DNA of 12,800 nt from Muribaculaceae bacterium (lineage in GTDB: Bacteria; Bacteroidota; Bacteroidia; Bacteroidales; Muribaculaceae), in assembly GCA_009775225.1 (NCBI GenBank), contig VSPE01000053.1, positions 1 to 12,800 of the forward strand, in the 5' to 3' direction. Each line of letters starts with the position of its first letter. Position 1 is the stretch's first letter. A program made the translations under genes and the position numbers. Shown piece by piece: positions 1 to 5,618 of this stretch. The notes below the pieces were generated by a model, which saw nothing but the letters and a program-made list of their open reading frames with translations, did no database searches and was not told the DNA's origin.

Positions 1-5
1 CACCA

Positions 6-46
6 AAGCATAAATGTCTGAAATTTCGACTGATGCTTATTTTTTT
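6..46 (+). terminator. Intrinsic terminator of a plus-strand gene left of the window
   Basis: AAGCAT (6-11) pairs with ATGCTT (33-38). A short inner GTC/GAC helix can form in the loop, and a run of seven T (40-46) follows. The hairpin plus T tract reads as a rho-independent terminator on the plus strand. No plus-strand gene precedes it inside the window, so its gene must lie to the left and converge on the RHS-type remnant. Confidence 0.55.
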
Positions 47-60
47 ATTCACATTTGTTT

Positions 61-1080
61 TTAAACAACCTCTAAGTCGGGTTTTACGATACTATCCAAG
101 GCTGCAGCTCGGTAAAACCCGCTGCTGATGTCGGGAACAAAGATTCCGAACTCCATGGGCAATGTCGTAACAGTCTTTGTAGGCCAGCCTTGTTCGTTAT
201 AGCTGTAGTCGTGACGCGCCGAAAGGTAATTGTCGACTTGCCCCGGTATCGATATCGCTCCATCGGGATTGGCTTTTTTAGAGCGCCAGCCGCTCCTTAC
301 CACCGAGGGCTTTCCGCAGGCAGCATAGATGTACTCTATTAGACCTTCCTTACCACCGTCCACACTCACGCCTACAAGTTTGAGGCGCTCGGCATCGTCG
401 TAGTGATAGCGGGTTTTGAGTGTATGGGTGGCTGAAGTGGAGGTTGAGGCTGTATGTTCCTCTACACTCACCGCTCCGGCATAATTGTAACCTATGGAAT
501 GAATATGTGTGCGCAATTTCGAGATGGTGCGGCTTTGCCGCATCTGCCCCAGACTGTCATAAAACATGGAGGTATAGGCCGGGACACCGTTGTCATCATA
601 ATCCACGGTAGCGGCAAGCAGTCCGGCGGGAGCCGCCAGATAAGACGAGCCGGCAACAGAGCCGTTCTCAAAAGTGCCTGTGCGGGAGGCTATGCCCTCG
701 GGATAACAATCGTAAATACTTATTATCTCGGGTGTAAAATCGACAGTCCCCGGCACGTGCGATATATCATAAAACATAGATGTGCCGTCCGACAATGCTA
801 CTGGGTAAGCCTTCTCTGCGAGTGCCTGACGGTCGGCATCGGTAAGCGACGCGAGGCCGGAGAGAACCTCACGCCCGATTGCGTCGTAAAGATGAATACG
901 CCATTTGCCGGCCGGAAGCATAGGGTTGCTTTCGGCTACAAGACGGCCGGCAGGAGTATATACGAAGTATGAGGCTTCGGCCCCGGGCACCTTCGACTTT
1001 ATAATTCGGTCTTTGCTGTCGTAGTCATATCTATAGGCATATTCGAACAGGTCGGCATCGTCGGCGGTATATTCCTGCAC
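61..1080 (-). pseudogene. RHS/YD-repeat protein fragment (truncated)
   Basis: This 339-codon stretch resembles the middle of the large secreted RHS-like (YD-repeat, DUF6443-type) proteins of Bacteroidetes. It contains repeated Tyr/Asp-rich strand motifs such as YRYDYDSKDRI, FVYTPAGRLV, HLYDAIGREVL, MFYDSLGQMRQS, RYHYDDAERL and HDYSYNEQGWPT. Family members are usually much longer and carry an RHS core plus a variable C-terminal domain, both absent here. The apparent first codon is GTG at 1080, but the frame continues upstream through TTT, GGA and CGC to a TAA at 1090-1092. Beyond that stop lies a signal-peptide-encoding segment in the same frame. No start context is visible at 1080, so this is best read as the interior of a broken gene. 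The YD-repeat assignment is fairly secure. The pseudogene status is inference from length and the in-frame stop. Confidence 0.7.
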
Positions 1081-1089
1081 AAATCCGCG

Positions 1090-1275
1090 TTAAGAAATTT
1101 CAATACGGGCATCACTGTTTTCATCAATGACACTCTGCACATTTACATCCCATACTTTGGATTCGAGAATTTTGTCATCAAACGGGACACGTTCACACGA
1201 CAGTAGTACGCTTTCTCCTTGGGCCGAAAAGACTGAAAGAAGGACAGTATAGGACAACAGGAATAGCTTTTTCAT
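1090..1275 (-). CDS. Short secreted peptide, probable 5' end of the broken RHS-type gene
   Basis: The 61-residue product begins MKKLFLLSYTVLLSVFSAQG, a clean Sec signal peptide with probable cleavage after about residue 18-20. About 40 mature residues follow with no fold I recognise. I chose the ATG at 1275 over the ATG at 1350 because the signal peptide starts there and because a consensus promoter (1309-1340) lies between the two. It ends at TAA 1090-1092, and the same frame resumes as YD-repeat coding sequence, with GTG only four codons later. The simplest reading is that this is the intact promoter and N-terminus of a gene whose remainder is the adjacent fragment. The stop would come from a nonsense mutation or the edge of a deletion. 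It could still be expressed as a small secreted peptide. Confidence 0.5.
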   Translation of the reverse strand: MKKLFLLSYTVLLSVFSAQGESVLLSCERVPFDDKILESKVWDVNVQSVIDENSDARIEIS

Positions 1276-1308
1276 GGCAGAAAGCGATGAGTGGTTTACA
1301 TTCTGTCG

Positions 1309-1340
1309 CAAATATACATATTTAAGTAGCGAATTGCAAA
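1309..1340 (-). promoter_or_regulatory. Bacteroidetes-type promoter of the RHS-type remnant
   Basis: On the minus strand, TTTG (complement of 1337-1340) is followed after exactly 20 nt by TATATTTG (complement of 1309-1316). This matches the Bacteroidetes -33 TTTG and -7 TAnnTTTG elements with standard spacing. Transcription would start near 1303, about 28 nt before the ATG at 1275. An intact promoter in front of a broken gene suggests recent decay or a retained short product. Confidence 0.7.
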
Positions 1341-1350
1341 TTTTAGGCAT

Positions 1351-1390
1351 AAAAAAAGTCCTGACTCATTTCGTCAATGGGTTAGGACCT
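1351..1390 (-). terminator. Intrinsic terminator of the candidate non-coding RNA
   Basis: On the minus strand, GTCCTAAC (complement of 1381-1388) pairs with GTCAGGAC (complement of 1358-1365) over 8 bp, with one G-U pair. CATT/AATG can form inside the 15-nt loop. Seven T follow (complement of 1351-1357). No minus-strand protein gene lies just upstream, so this ends the non-coding transcript. The next minus-strand promoter begins only 10 nt further on. Confidence 0.75.
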
Positions 1391-1443
1391 AAGCCAAAAG
1401 GCATCTTGTGATTCAAGTTTAGCTGTTTTATAGACAACAAATC

Positions 1444-1499
1444 AGTGTAGAGATTATATCATACTTACTTTTACTGTTATAATCACCTATCTCTACACT
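1444..1499. repeat. 11-bp perfect inverted repeat within the non-coding RNA
   Basis: AGTGTAGAGAT (1444-1454) and ATCTCTACACT (1489-1499) are exact reverse complements separated by 34 bases. On the minus strand they form the most stable helix of the candidate RNA after the terminator. The loop includes 1484-1488, part of a segment that can instead pair with the RNA 5' region at 1593-1599. Confidence 0.75.
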
Positions 1500-1612
1500 T
1501 AGAGTCGACTGTCGTCGCGACGTTGACCTGAGTGTATGCCTTAGCTTAGATTCTAAAAAATGCGTAAATAATTAAAGGCCTAAGCTTTGCATATAGGTGC
1601 TATAAAGTGCTA

Positions 1613-1644
1613 CAAAATTACGTAACTTTTTTGTTTCCGACAAA
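1613..1644 (-). promoter_or_regulatory. Bacteroidetes-type promoter of the candidate non-coding RNA
   Basis: On the minus strand, TTTG (complement of 1641-1644) is followed after exactly 20 nt by TAATTTTG (complement of 1613-1620), an ideal -33/-7 pair. The predicted transcription start is near 1608. A GTGCTA direct repeat (1597-1602 and 1607-1612) overlaps the start region and could be an operator, but this is speculative. Confidence 0.72.
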
Positions 1645-1745
1645 AATAATTTAACCCTTTGCAAAAATGTTAACACTTTTTATTAGTTTGACACATATTT
1701 TCAGCGTAGATATTCAAACTCAGCATCTGAGTTCGACCGATAAGC

Positions 1746-1768
1746 GCCAAAAAAATTGCGCAATTGGC
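1746..1768. repeat. Palindromic element over the efp -33 region
   Basis: GCCAA (1746-1750) and TTGGC (1764-1768) flank the 8-bp palindrome TTGCGCAA (1756-1763). The palindrome overlaps the ATTG at 1755-1758 that serves as the -33 element. The arrangement resembles an operator. No regulator can be named from sequence alone. Confidence 0.4.
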
Positions 1769-1786
1769 ACGGATTTATTACTTTTG
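1755..1786 (+). promoter_or_regulatory. Bacteroidetes-type promoter of efp
   Basis: ATTG (1755-1758), a 20-nt spacer and TACTTTTG (1779-1786) match the -33/-7 pattern with one mismatch in the upstream box. The expected start is near 1793, giving a leader of about 45 nt. The promoter lies inside the longer frame that opens at 1756, which supports the shorter efp start. Confidence 0.65.
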
Positions 1787-1836
1787 CACTCTCATTATCA
1801 CCGTACACAAATAAAAATCAGAACATATACTCCTTT

Positions 1837-2403
1837 ATGGCAACAACAGCTGACTTTAAAAACGGTATGTGCCTCGACATCGACGGCAACTACTTCTTCA
1901 TCGTCGAATTCCTTCACGTGAAGCCCGGCAAGGGCCCGGCTTTCGTCCGCACCAAGCTCCGCAACGTAAAGACAGGCCGTATCTTCGAAAAGACCTGGAA
2001 CTCGGGCGTGAAAGTAGAAGAAGTGCGCATTGAGCGTCGCCCCTACCAGTTCCTCTACAAAGACGACATGGGCTACAACTTCATGCACACCGAGACTTTC
2101 GAGCAGGTAGCAATCCCCGGCGAAAGCATCGAGGGCGTAGAGTTCCTCAAAGAAGGTGACATCTGCGAAGCCATGGTACACGCCGCTTCCGAGACTATCC
2201 TCACCTGCGAGATGCCCACCAGCGTAGTGCTCGAAATCACCTACACCGAACCCGGCATCAAGGGCGATACCGCCACCAACACCCTCAAGCCCGCTACCGT
2301 GGAGACAGGCGCCGAAGTTCGTGTGCCCCTATTCTGCAACACCGGCGACAAGGTGCGCATCGACACCCGCAACGGTGCTTATGTTGAGCGCATCAAAAAC
2401 TAA
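1837..2403 (+). CDS. efp: Elongation factor P
   Basis: This 188-residue protein has the full length and three-domain layout of bacterial EF-P, the factor that enters the ribosome between the P and E sites to relieve stalling on proline stretches. The N-terminal KOW-like domain begins MATTADFKNGMCLDIDG. The modification loop reads KPGKGPAFVR, with Lys32 at the tip where E. coli has Lys34. The remainder forms the two OB-type domains and ends GAYVERIKN. Start choice: an in-frame ATG at 1756 would add 27 residues, but the promoter -7 box lies within that extension and the family starts at the shorter site. The gene stands alone between its own promoter and a strong terminator. No EF-P modifying enzyme is visible in the window, so how Lys32 is modified cannot be told. 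Confidence 0.97.
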   Translation: MATTADFKNGMCLDIDGNYFFIVEFLHVKPGKGPAFVRTKLRNVKTGRIFEKTWNSGVKVEEVRIERRPYQFLYKDDMGYNFMHTETFEQVAIPGESIEGVEFLKEGDICEAMVHAASETILTCEMPTSVVLEITYTEPGIKGDTATNTLKPATVETGAEVRVPLFCNTGDKVRIDTRNGAYVERIKN

Positions 2404-2420
2404 GGTGTCAGCACAAACGT

Positions 2421-2468
2421 TATAAAAGCGTCCGAAGGAAGCATTGGCTTCCACGGGCGCTTTATTTG
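2421..2468 (+). terminator. Strong intrinsic terminator after efp
   Basis: AAAGCGTCCG (2425-2434) pairs with CGGGCGCTTT (2454-2463) over 10 bp with one wobble. Inside it, GGAAGC (2437-2442) pairs with GCTTCC (2447-2452) around an ATTG loop. A T-rich tail follows on the plus strand, and the opposite strand also ends in TTTT. It separates efp from the thioesterase gene. Confidence 0.8.
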
Positions 2469-2496
2469 TATGACAGCTACAAACCTTCCCTGAAAG

Positions 2497-3255
2497 ATGA
2501 CCAAGCAGCCGCAATACTCACATTCATATATCCTCACCGCAGGCGAGAGCGATGCCGAAGGACGCATGCCGCTGACTCTTGTCACAGAACGCGTGATAGA
2601 AGTGGCCACGGAGCACGCCAACGCGCTCAATATCGGCTACGACGCGCTTATCAAGAAGAACATCAGCTGGGTGCTGAGCCGCCTCTCGATTGAGATGCTG
2701 CGTTATCCGCGCATCAACGGCAACTACACTCTCACCACCTGGATAGAGAGCTACAACCGACACTTCAGCGAGCGCAACTTCGTGATGACAGATGCTGCCG
2801 GCGATATCCTCGGCCACATGCGCACCGTGTGGGTGGCAATGGATTTCGCCACGCGCTCTGTGGCCGACCTCACTTCGCTTGAGTCCATACCCTTTCCGCT
2901 CGACAACGCAGTCTGCCCCATAGAAAAGACGCCGCGCATACCGCACCCCGGCGCCGATGCCACGACCGAGGAATATACCTTCCGCTACCGCGACATCGAC
3001 TTCAACCGCCACGTGAACACGGTGCGATACCTCGACCTCATCCTCAACCACTGGACGCTGGAGCACTTCGACAACATGGCAGCCTGGCGCCTCGACATAA
3101 TGTTCCACAACGAATGTCACTTCGGCGAGACGGTAGCGCTGCGCGTGGCCGAAGGCCCCGGCTCATGCCCAGGCGACATCTGCGAGATAGTCAAGCCCGA
3201 CGGCACACGCGCCGTGTCGGCACGCATACTGTGGCGCCCCTGCGAGACGAGATAG
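2497..3255 (+). CDS. Acyl-ACP thioesterase (FatA/FatB-like family)
   Basis: The 252-residue protein has two tandem hot-dog folds, typical of bacterial acyl-[acyl-carrier-protein] thioesterases (PF01643), which hydrolyse acyl-ACP to free fatty acid in the cytoplasm. The first half contains the conserved NISWVLSRLSIEMLRYP stretch and the WIESYNRHFSERNF strand. The second half carries the active-site signature DIDFNRHVNTVRYLD. Its Asp168, Asn170 and His172 correspond to the catalytic D-x-N-x-H of plant FatB, and Glu206 in FHNECHFGE fits the later conserved acid. Length is normal for bacterial members. No consensus promoter is clear between the efp terminator and the ATG, so readthrough from efp or an atypical promoter is possible. 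The gene converges on buk. Chain-length specificity cannot be read from the sequence. Confidence 0.92.
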   Translation: MTKQPQYSHSYILTAGESDAEGRMPLTLVTERVIEVATEHANALNIGYDALIKKNISWVLSRLSIEMLRYPRINGNYTLTTWIESYNRHFSERNFVMTDAAGDILGHMRTVWVAMDFATRSVADLTSLESIPFPLDNAVCPIEKTPRIPHPGADATTEEYTFRYRDIDFNRHVNTVRYLDLILNHWTLEHFDNMAAWRLDIMFHNECHFGETVALRVAEGPGSCPGDICEIVKPDGTRAVSARILWRPCETR

Positions 3256-3279
3256 CGAGACTCTTCGGCTCGCCACTGC

Positions 3280-3320
3280 AAAAAAGGAGCGACGACATTT
3301 CTGCCGTCGCTCTTATTTTG
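3280..3320. terminator. Bidirectional terminator between thioesterase gene and buk
   Basis: GAGCGACG (3287-3294) and CGTCGCTC (3305-3312) form an 8-bp stem with a 10-nt loop. TTATTTTG follows on the plus strand. On the minus strand the stem is followed after CC by six T (complement of 3280-3285). It therefore serves both converging transcripts. It ends just before the buk stop codon. Confidence 0.8.
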
Positions 3321-3321
3321 T

Positions 3322-4542
3322 TTAGCTCTTCTTATTGCGCCACTTGCCGAGGTAGTGGCGAATGGAGCTTACAGGCGCGTTTACGGCCTGGGGCGAAATA
3401 GCGCCCAGGAGCCAGTCGCGCAACTTCGACGGGCGGGTTGTATCATTGATTTGCGAGGGGTCGTCATACTCGCTGCTCTCGTACGGCTTGGCCTGACGCT
3501 CTCCGCGGAGCACAGCGAGGGCATTTGCAGCGAGAGCCCGCAACTCGTTCTCGCCGGGGTATACGTATATCGGAGCGATGTAGTCCACATGGTCAGCGAT
3601 AAAGTCGGTCACGCGCTTGCTGTGCGCTATGCCACCCGTGAGAAGAATGGCGTCTACGTTGCCCTTTAGAGCCACTGCCATTGCGCCGATTTCCTTGGAA
3701 ATAGAGTAACACATGGCACGGAGGATGAGCATGGCATGGAGGTCGTGCGCAAGAATACGGTCGAGCACCTCAGGCACCGAAGTTGTGCCCAGATGCGCCA
3801 TAAGGCCGCCTCGGCCGTGCACCATCTTTATCAGCTCTTCCTCGGTGTACTTCCCGGAGAAGCACAGGCGGATTAGCGGGCCGGGAGGAAGTGAGCCGGA
3901 CCGCTCGGGCGATATTGGGCCGCAGCCGTCGAGGGCGTTGGTGGTGTCTATCACACGCCCACGGCGATGCGCGCTCACGGTGCAGCCTCCGCCCATGTGG
4001 CACACCACAAGGTTGAGGTCTTCGTAGCGCTTTTCGGTCTCCTTGGCAAAGAGGCGCGCCACCGCCTTCTGGTTGAGCGCGTGGAATACCGACTCTCGGG
4101 GCAGCTCGGGCATGCCGCTGATGCGGGCGTAGGGCATCATCTCATCGACCACCACAGGGTCAGCGATATACGATTTCACGCCGATTTCGTCGGCAATGTC
4201 GCGGGCGAGCAGACCGCCGAGGTTGGAGGCATGCTGCATACGGGCATTGTGAAGGTCGCGCACAAGGTCATCGTTCACCTCATACACACCGCTTTCAATA
4301 GGGCTTATGATGCCACCGCGGCCTATCACGGCCGACAGCTCGCGGATATTTATACCATTGTCGGCAAGCGCCTTCTCTATAAGGTCTTTGCGCCAGTGGA
4401 ACTGGTCGGCCACGCGGGCAAAGGGCTTCAGTTCCTCGGCAGAGTGAGGGATTGACAAGGAGAAGGTGGGCACATCGTCGTCGTAGACGGCTATTTTGGT
4501 CGAAGTAGACCCGGGGTTGATAGCTAATATCTTGTAGCTCAT
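3322..4542 (-). CDS. buk: Butyrate kinase with C-terminal extension
   Basis: This 406-residue cytoplasmic ASKHA-fold kinase transfers phosphate from butyryl-phosphate, or a related acyl-phosphate, to ADP. It releases the free acid and makes ATP. Visible motifs are the phosphate-1 loop INPGSTSTKIAVY (8-20), GRGG (74-77), CHMGGGCTVSAHRRGRVIDT (181-200), GPISPERSGSLPPGPLI (208-224) and LTGGIAHSKRV (301-311). The typical late motif YPGENELRALAANALAVLRGE spans 328-348. Family members normally end soon after this point, at about 355 residues. Here a polar tail of about 58 residues follows (349-406), holding acidic YESSEYDDPS and ending in basic GKWRNKKS. The gene lies 15 nt downstream of ptb, in the same operon. 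Substrate could be butyrate or branched acids such as isobutyrate or isovalerate. Confidence 0.94.
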   Translation of the reverse strand: MSYKILAINPGSTSTKIAVYDDDVPTFSLSIPHSAEELKPFARVADQFHWRKDLIEKALADNGINIRELSAVIGRGGIISPIESGVYEVNDDLVRDLHNARMQHASNLGGLLARDIADEIGVKSYIADPVVVDEMMPYARISGMPELPRESVFHALNQKAVARLFAKETEKRYEDLNLVVCHMGGGCTVSAHRRGRVIDTTNALDGCGPISPERSGSLPPGPLIRLCFSGKYTEEELIKMVHGRGGLMAHLGTTSVPEVLDRILAHDLHAMLILRAMCYSISKEIGAMAVALKGNVDAILLTGGIAHSKRVTDFIADHVDYIAPIYVYPGENELRALAANALAVLRGERQAKPYESSEYDDPSQINDTTRPSKLRDWLLGAISPQAVNAPVSSIRHYLGKWRNKKS

Positions 4543-4557
4543 AGCTGTGATTGCAAT

Positions 4558-5463
4558 TTATTTACACTGAAGGCAAGCCAGTGCTATAGAATAAAGCTTG
4601 GTGCGGGGAGTATCGCCGCGCGATGTGAGCACGCAAGGCACCTTAGTACCGACCACCATGGCGGCGATTTCGGCACCGCCGAAGTGCGTCGCACTCTTGA
4701 AGAAGACATTGCCCGACTCAATATTGGGGAAGAGGAGGCAGTCGGCATCGCCGGCCACTGCCGAGCCCTTCACCTTCTTCTCTACCGCTACCTCGGGGTA
4801 GAGAGCCACGTCGAGCGAGAGGGGGCCGTCGACAATCACATTGCCGAGCTGACCGCGGTCGGCCATTTTGGAGAGTATGGCGGCCTCGGTCGACGAAGGC
4901 ACCGTGGGAAGGAGCTGTTCCGACGGCGCGATGCAGGCAATTTTAGGAAATTCCACGCCAAGCGAAGCGGCTGTGGACGCCAGATATTTTATAAGGATAG
5001 TCTTCTGCTTGAAGTCGGGCAGAGGTATCACGGCCACGTCGGCGATACACAGGAGCTTGCCGCGGCCGGGCATCTCCACTACCGACACATGGCTCAGAGT
5101 GCCCTTGGGCGGGAACAGACCGGCTTCTTTATTGAGGATGCCGCGCATATATTTGTCGGTGGAGACAAGACCCTTCATCAGCACATCGGCGCCGCCGGAA
5201 GCTACTAGCGACACGGCCTTCTCAACGCAGCGAACATCATTCTTTTCGTCGACTATGGCGAAGATACCCGGGTCTATACCCTCTTCCTTGCACACGCTCT
5301 GTATGAGAGCCTTGTCGCCAAAAACAGTAGGTTCCACAAGACCTTCGGCGTAGGCGTCGGCTACGGCGCGGAGGGTGTGGGCATCATTGCCGTATGCCAC
5401 GGCAAGGCGTTTGCGGCCACGGCTGCGGGCCTCATCCACTATTTGGTGCAATTGTGTAATCAT
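4558..5463 (-). CDS. ptb: Phosphate butyryltransferase
   Basis: The 301-residue enzyme belongs to the phosphate acetyl/butyryltransferase family (PF01515). It exchanges CoA for phosphate on butyryl-CoA or related acyl-CoA, giving the acyl-phosphate used by the adjacent kinase. Motifs include ADVLMKGLVSTDKYMRGIL (92-110), IADVAVIPLPDFKQKTILI (140-158), VDGPLSLDVA (211-220), FPNIESGNVFFK (245-256) and SRGDTPRTKL near the C-terminus. Its length and lack of the extra N-terminal domains of long Pta enzymes, together with the buk neighbour, favour phosphate butyryltransferase over phosphate acetyltransferase. The start ATG at 5463 follows a promoter-like box at 5495-5502. In Bacteroidales such pairs may serve branched-chain acyl-CoA from amino-acid breakdown. 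That role is inferred. Confidence 0.93.
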   Translation of the reverse strand: MITQLHQIVDEARSRGRKRLAVAYGNDAHTLRAVADAYAEGLVEPTVFGDKALIQSVCKEEGIDPGIFAIVDEKNDVRCVEKAVSLVASGGADVLMKGLVSTDKYMRGILNKEAGLFPPKGTLSHVSVVEMPGRGKLLCIADVAVIPLPDFKQKTILIKYLASTAASLGVEFPKIACIAPSEQLLPTVPSSTEAAILSKMADRGQLGNVIVDGPLSLDVALYPEVAVEKKVKGSAVAGDADCLLFPNIESGNVFFKSATHFGGAEIAAMVVGTKVPCVLTSRGDTPRTKLYSIALACLQCK

Positions 5464-5494
5464 GTCAGTATCGTATTAATGATGGTTGATGCTG

Positions 5495-5502
5495 CAAAGA
5501 TA
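5495..5502 (-). promoter_or_regulatory. Probable -7 element of the ptb-buk promoter
   Basis: TATCTTTG on the minus strand matches TAnnTTTG. No good TTTG box lies 19-21 nt upstream, so the -33 half is weak, which suggests an activator-dependent or weaker promoter. The expected leader is about 25-30 nt. Confidence 0.5.
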
Positions 5503-5533
5503 TATATTATACTTCGTATTTCCTATTACATTA

Positions 5534-5547
5534 CGGAAATTATTCCG
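5534..5547. repeat. Small palindrome in the divergent ptb/lipoprotein intergenic region
   Basis: CGGAA (5534-5538) and TTCCG (5543-5547) surround ATTA. The site lies upstream of the ptb -7 box, where an activator would sit, and could be a dimeric regulator site. Five base pairs alone are weak evidence. Confidence 0.3.
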
Positions 5548-5618
5548 AATTAATCCAAACTACCAGCATAATAGGACGAAAGGCAATAAAGGATGCTCTG
5601 CCACGTTAATACTCTACG

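Larger units (their letters stand above)
1351..1608 (-). ncRNA. Candidate structured non-coding RNA, about 257 nt, family unknown
   Basis: The segment lies between a consensus minus-strand promoter (1613-1644) and a strong intrinsic terminator (1351-1390). No open frame of useful size is present. Several helices can be seen directly (plus coordinates). 1535-1539/1589-1593 and 1543-1549/1580-1586 form a 5-bp plus 7-bp stem. 1444-1454/1489-1499 is a perfect 11-bp helix around a 34-nt loop. 1393-1395/1400-1402 is a short hairpin with a 4-nt loop. 1405-1408/1414-1417 is a 4-bp hairpin, and the terminator stem closes the RNA. The 5' segment 1593-1599 is perfectly complementary over 7 nt to 1484-1490 inside the large loop, giving a possible pseudoknot. 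I see no tmRNA tRNA-like ends and no RNase P core motif. A 6S-like closing stem between the two ends is not evident. A lineage-specific sRNA is the most cautious reading. Confidence 0.65.
1645..1836. other. AT-rich intergenic region upstream of efp
   Basis: This stretch separates the divergent non-coding RNA promoter from elongation factor P. It holds a 7-bp inverted repeat (AACTCAG 1717-1723, CTGAGTT 1727-1733) with a 3-nt loop and no T tract. It also holds the efp promoter. Frames that cross it are not supported as coding. Confidence 0.6.

Noticed and set aside
454..972. 172-codon plus-strand frame opposite the RHS-type fragment
   Set aside because: It is the complement of clear YD-repeat coding sequence, has no promoter, and its product is compositionally odd with no recognisable motif.
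1351..1608. 6S RNA, tmRNA or RNase P RNA identity for the candidate RNA
   Set aside because: There is no long terminal stem joining both ends, no alanine-tRNA-like ends and no RNase P core sequence that I can see. It is kept as an unassigned RNA pending a covariance search.
1731..1740. GTTCGACCGA resembling a tRNA T-loop
   Set aside because: No acceptor, anticodon or D arm can be built around it, and the pairing on either side is to a local 7-bp inverted repeat.
1756..1836. N-terminal extension of EF-P from the upstream ATG at 1756
   Set aside because: The promoter -7 box lies within it, the extra 27 residues are not part of the family, and the ATG at 1837 gives the standard 188-residue protein.
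2524..3120. 198-codon minus-strand frame opposite the thioesterase gene
   Set aside because: It is an antisense shadow. The plus strand encodes the catalytic DxNxH motif.
4558..5463. Phosphate acetyltransferase (pta) instead of ptb
   Set aside because: The protein is short, and its partner is clearly butyrate kinase rather than acetate kinase. Confusion of substrate within the family remains possible.
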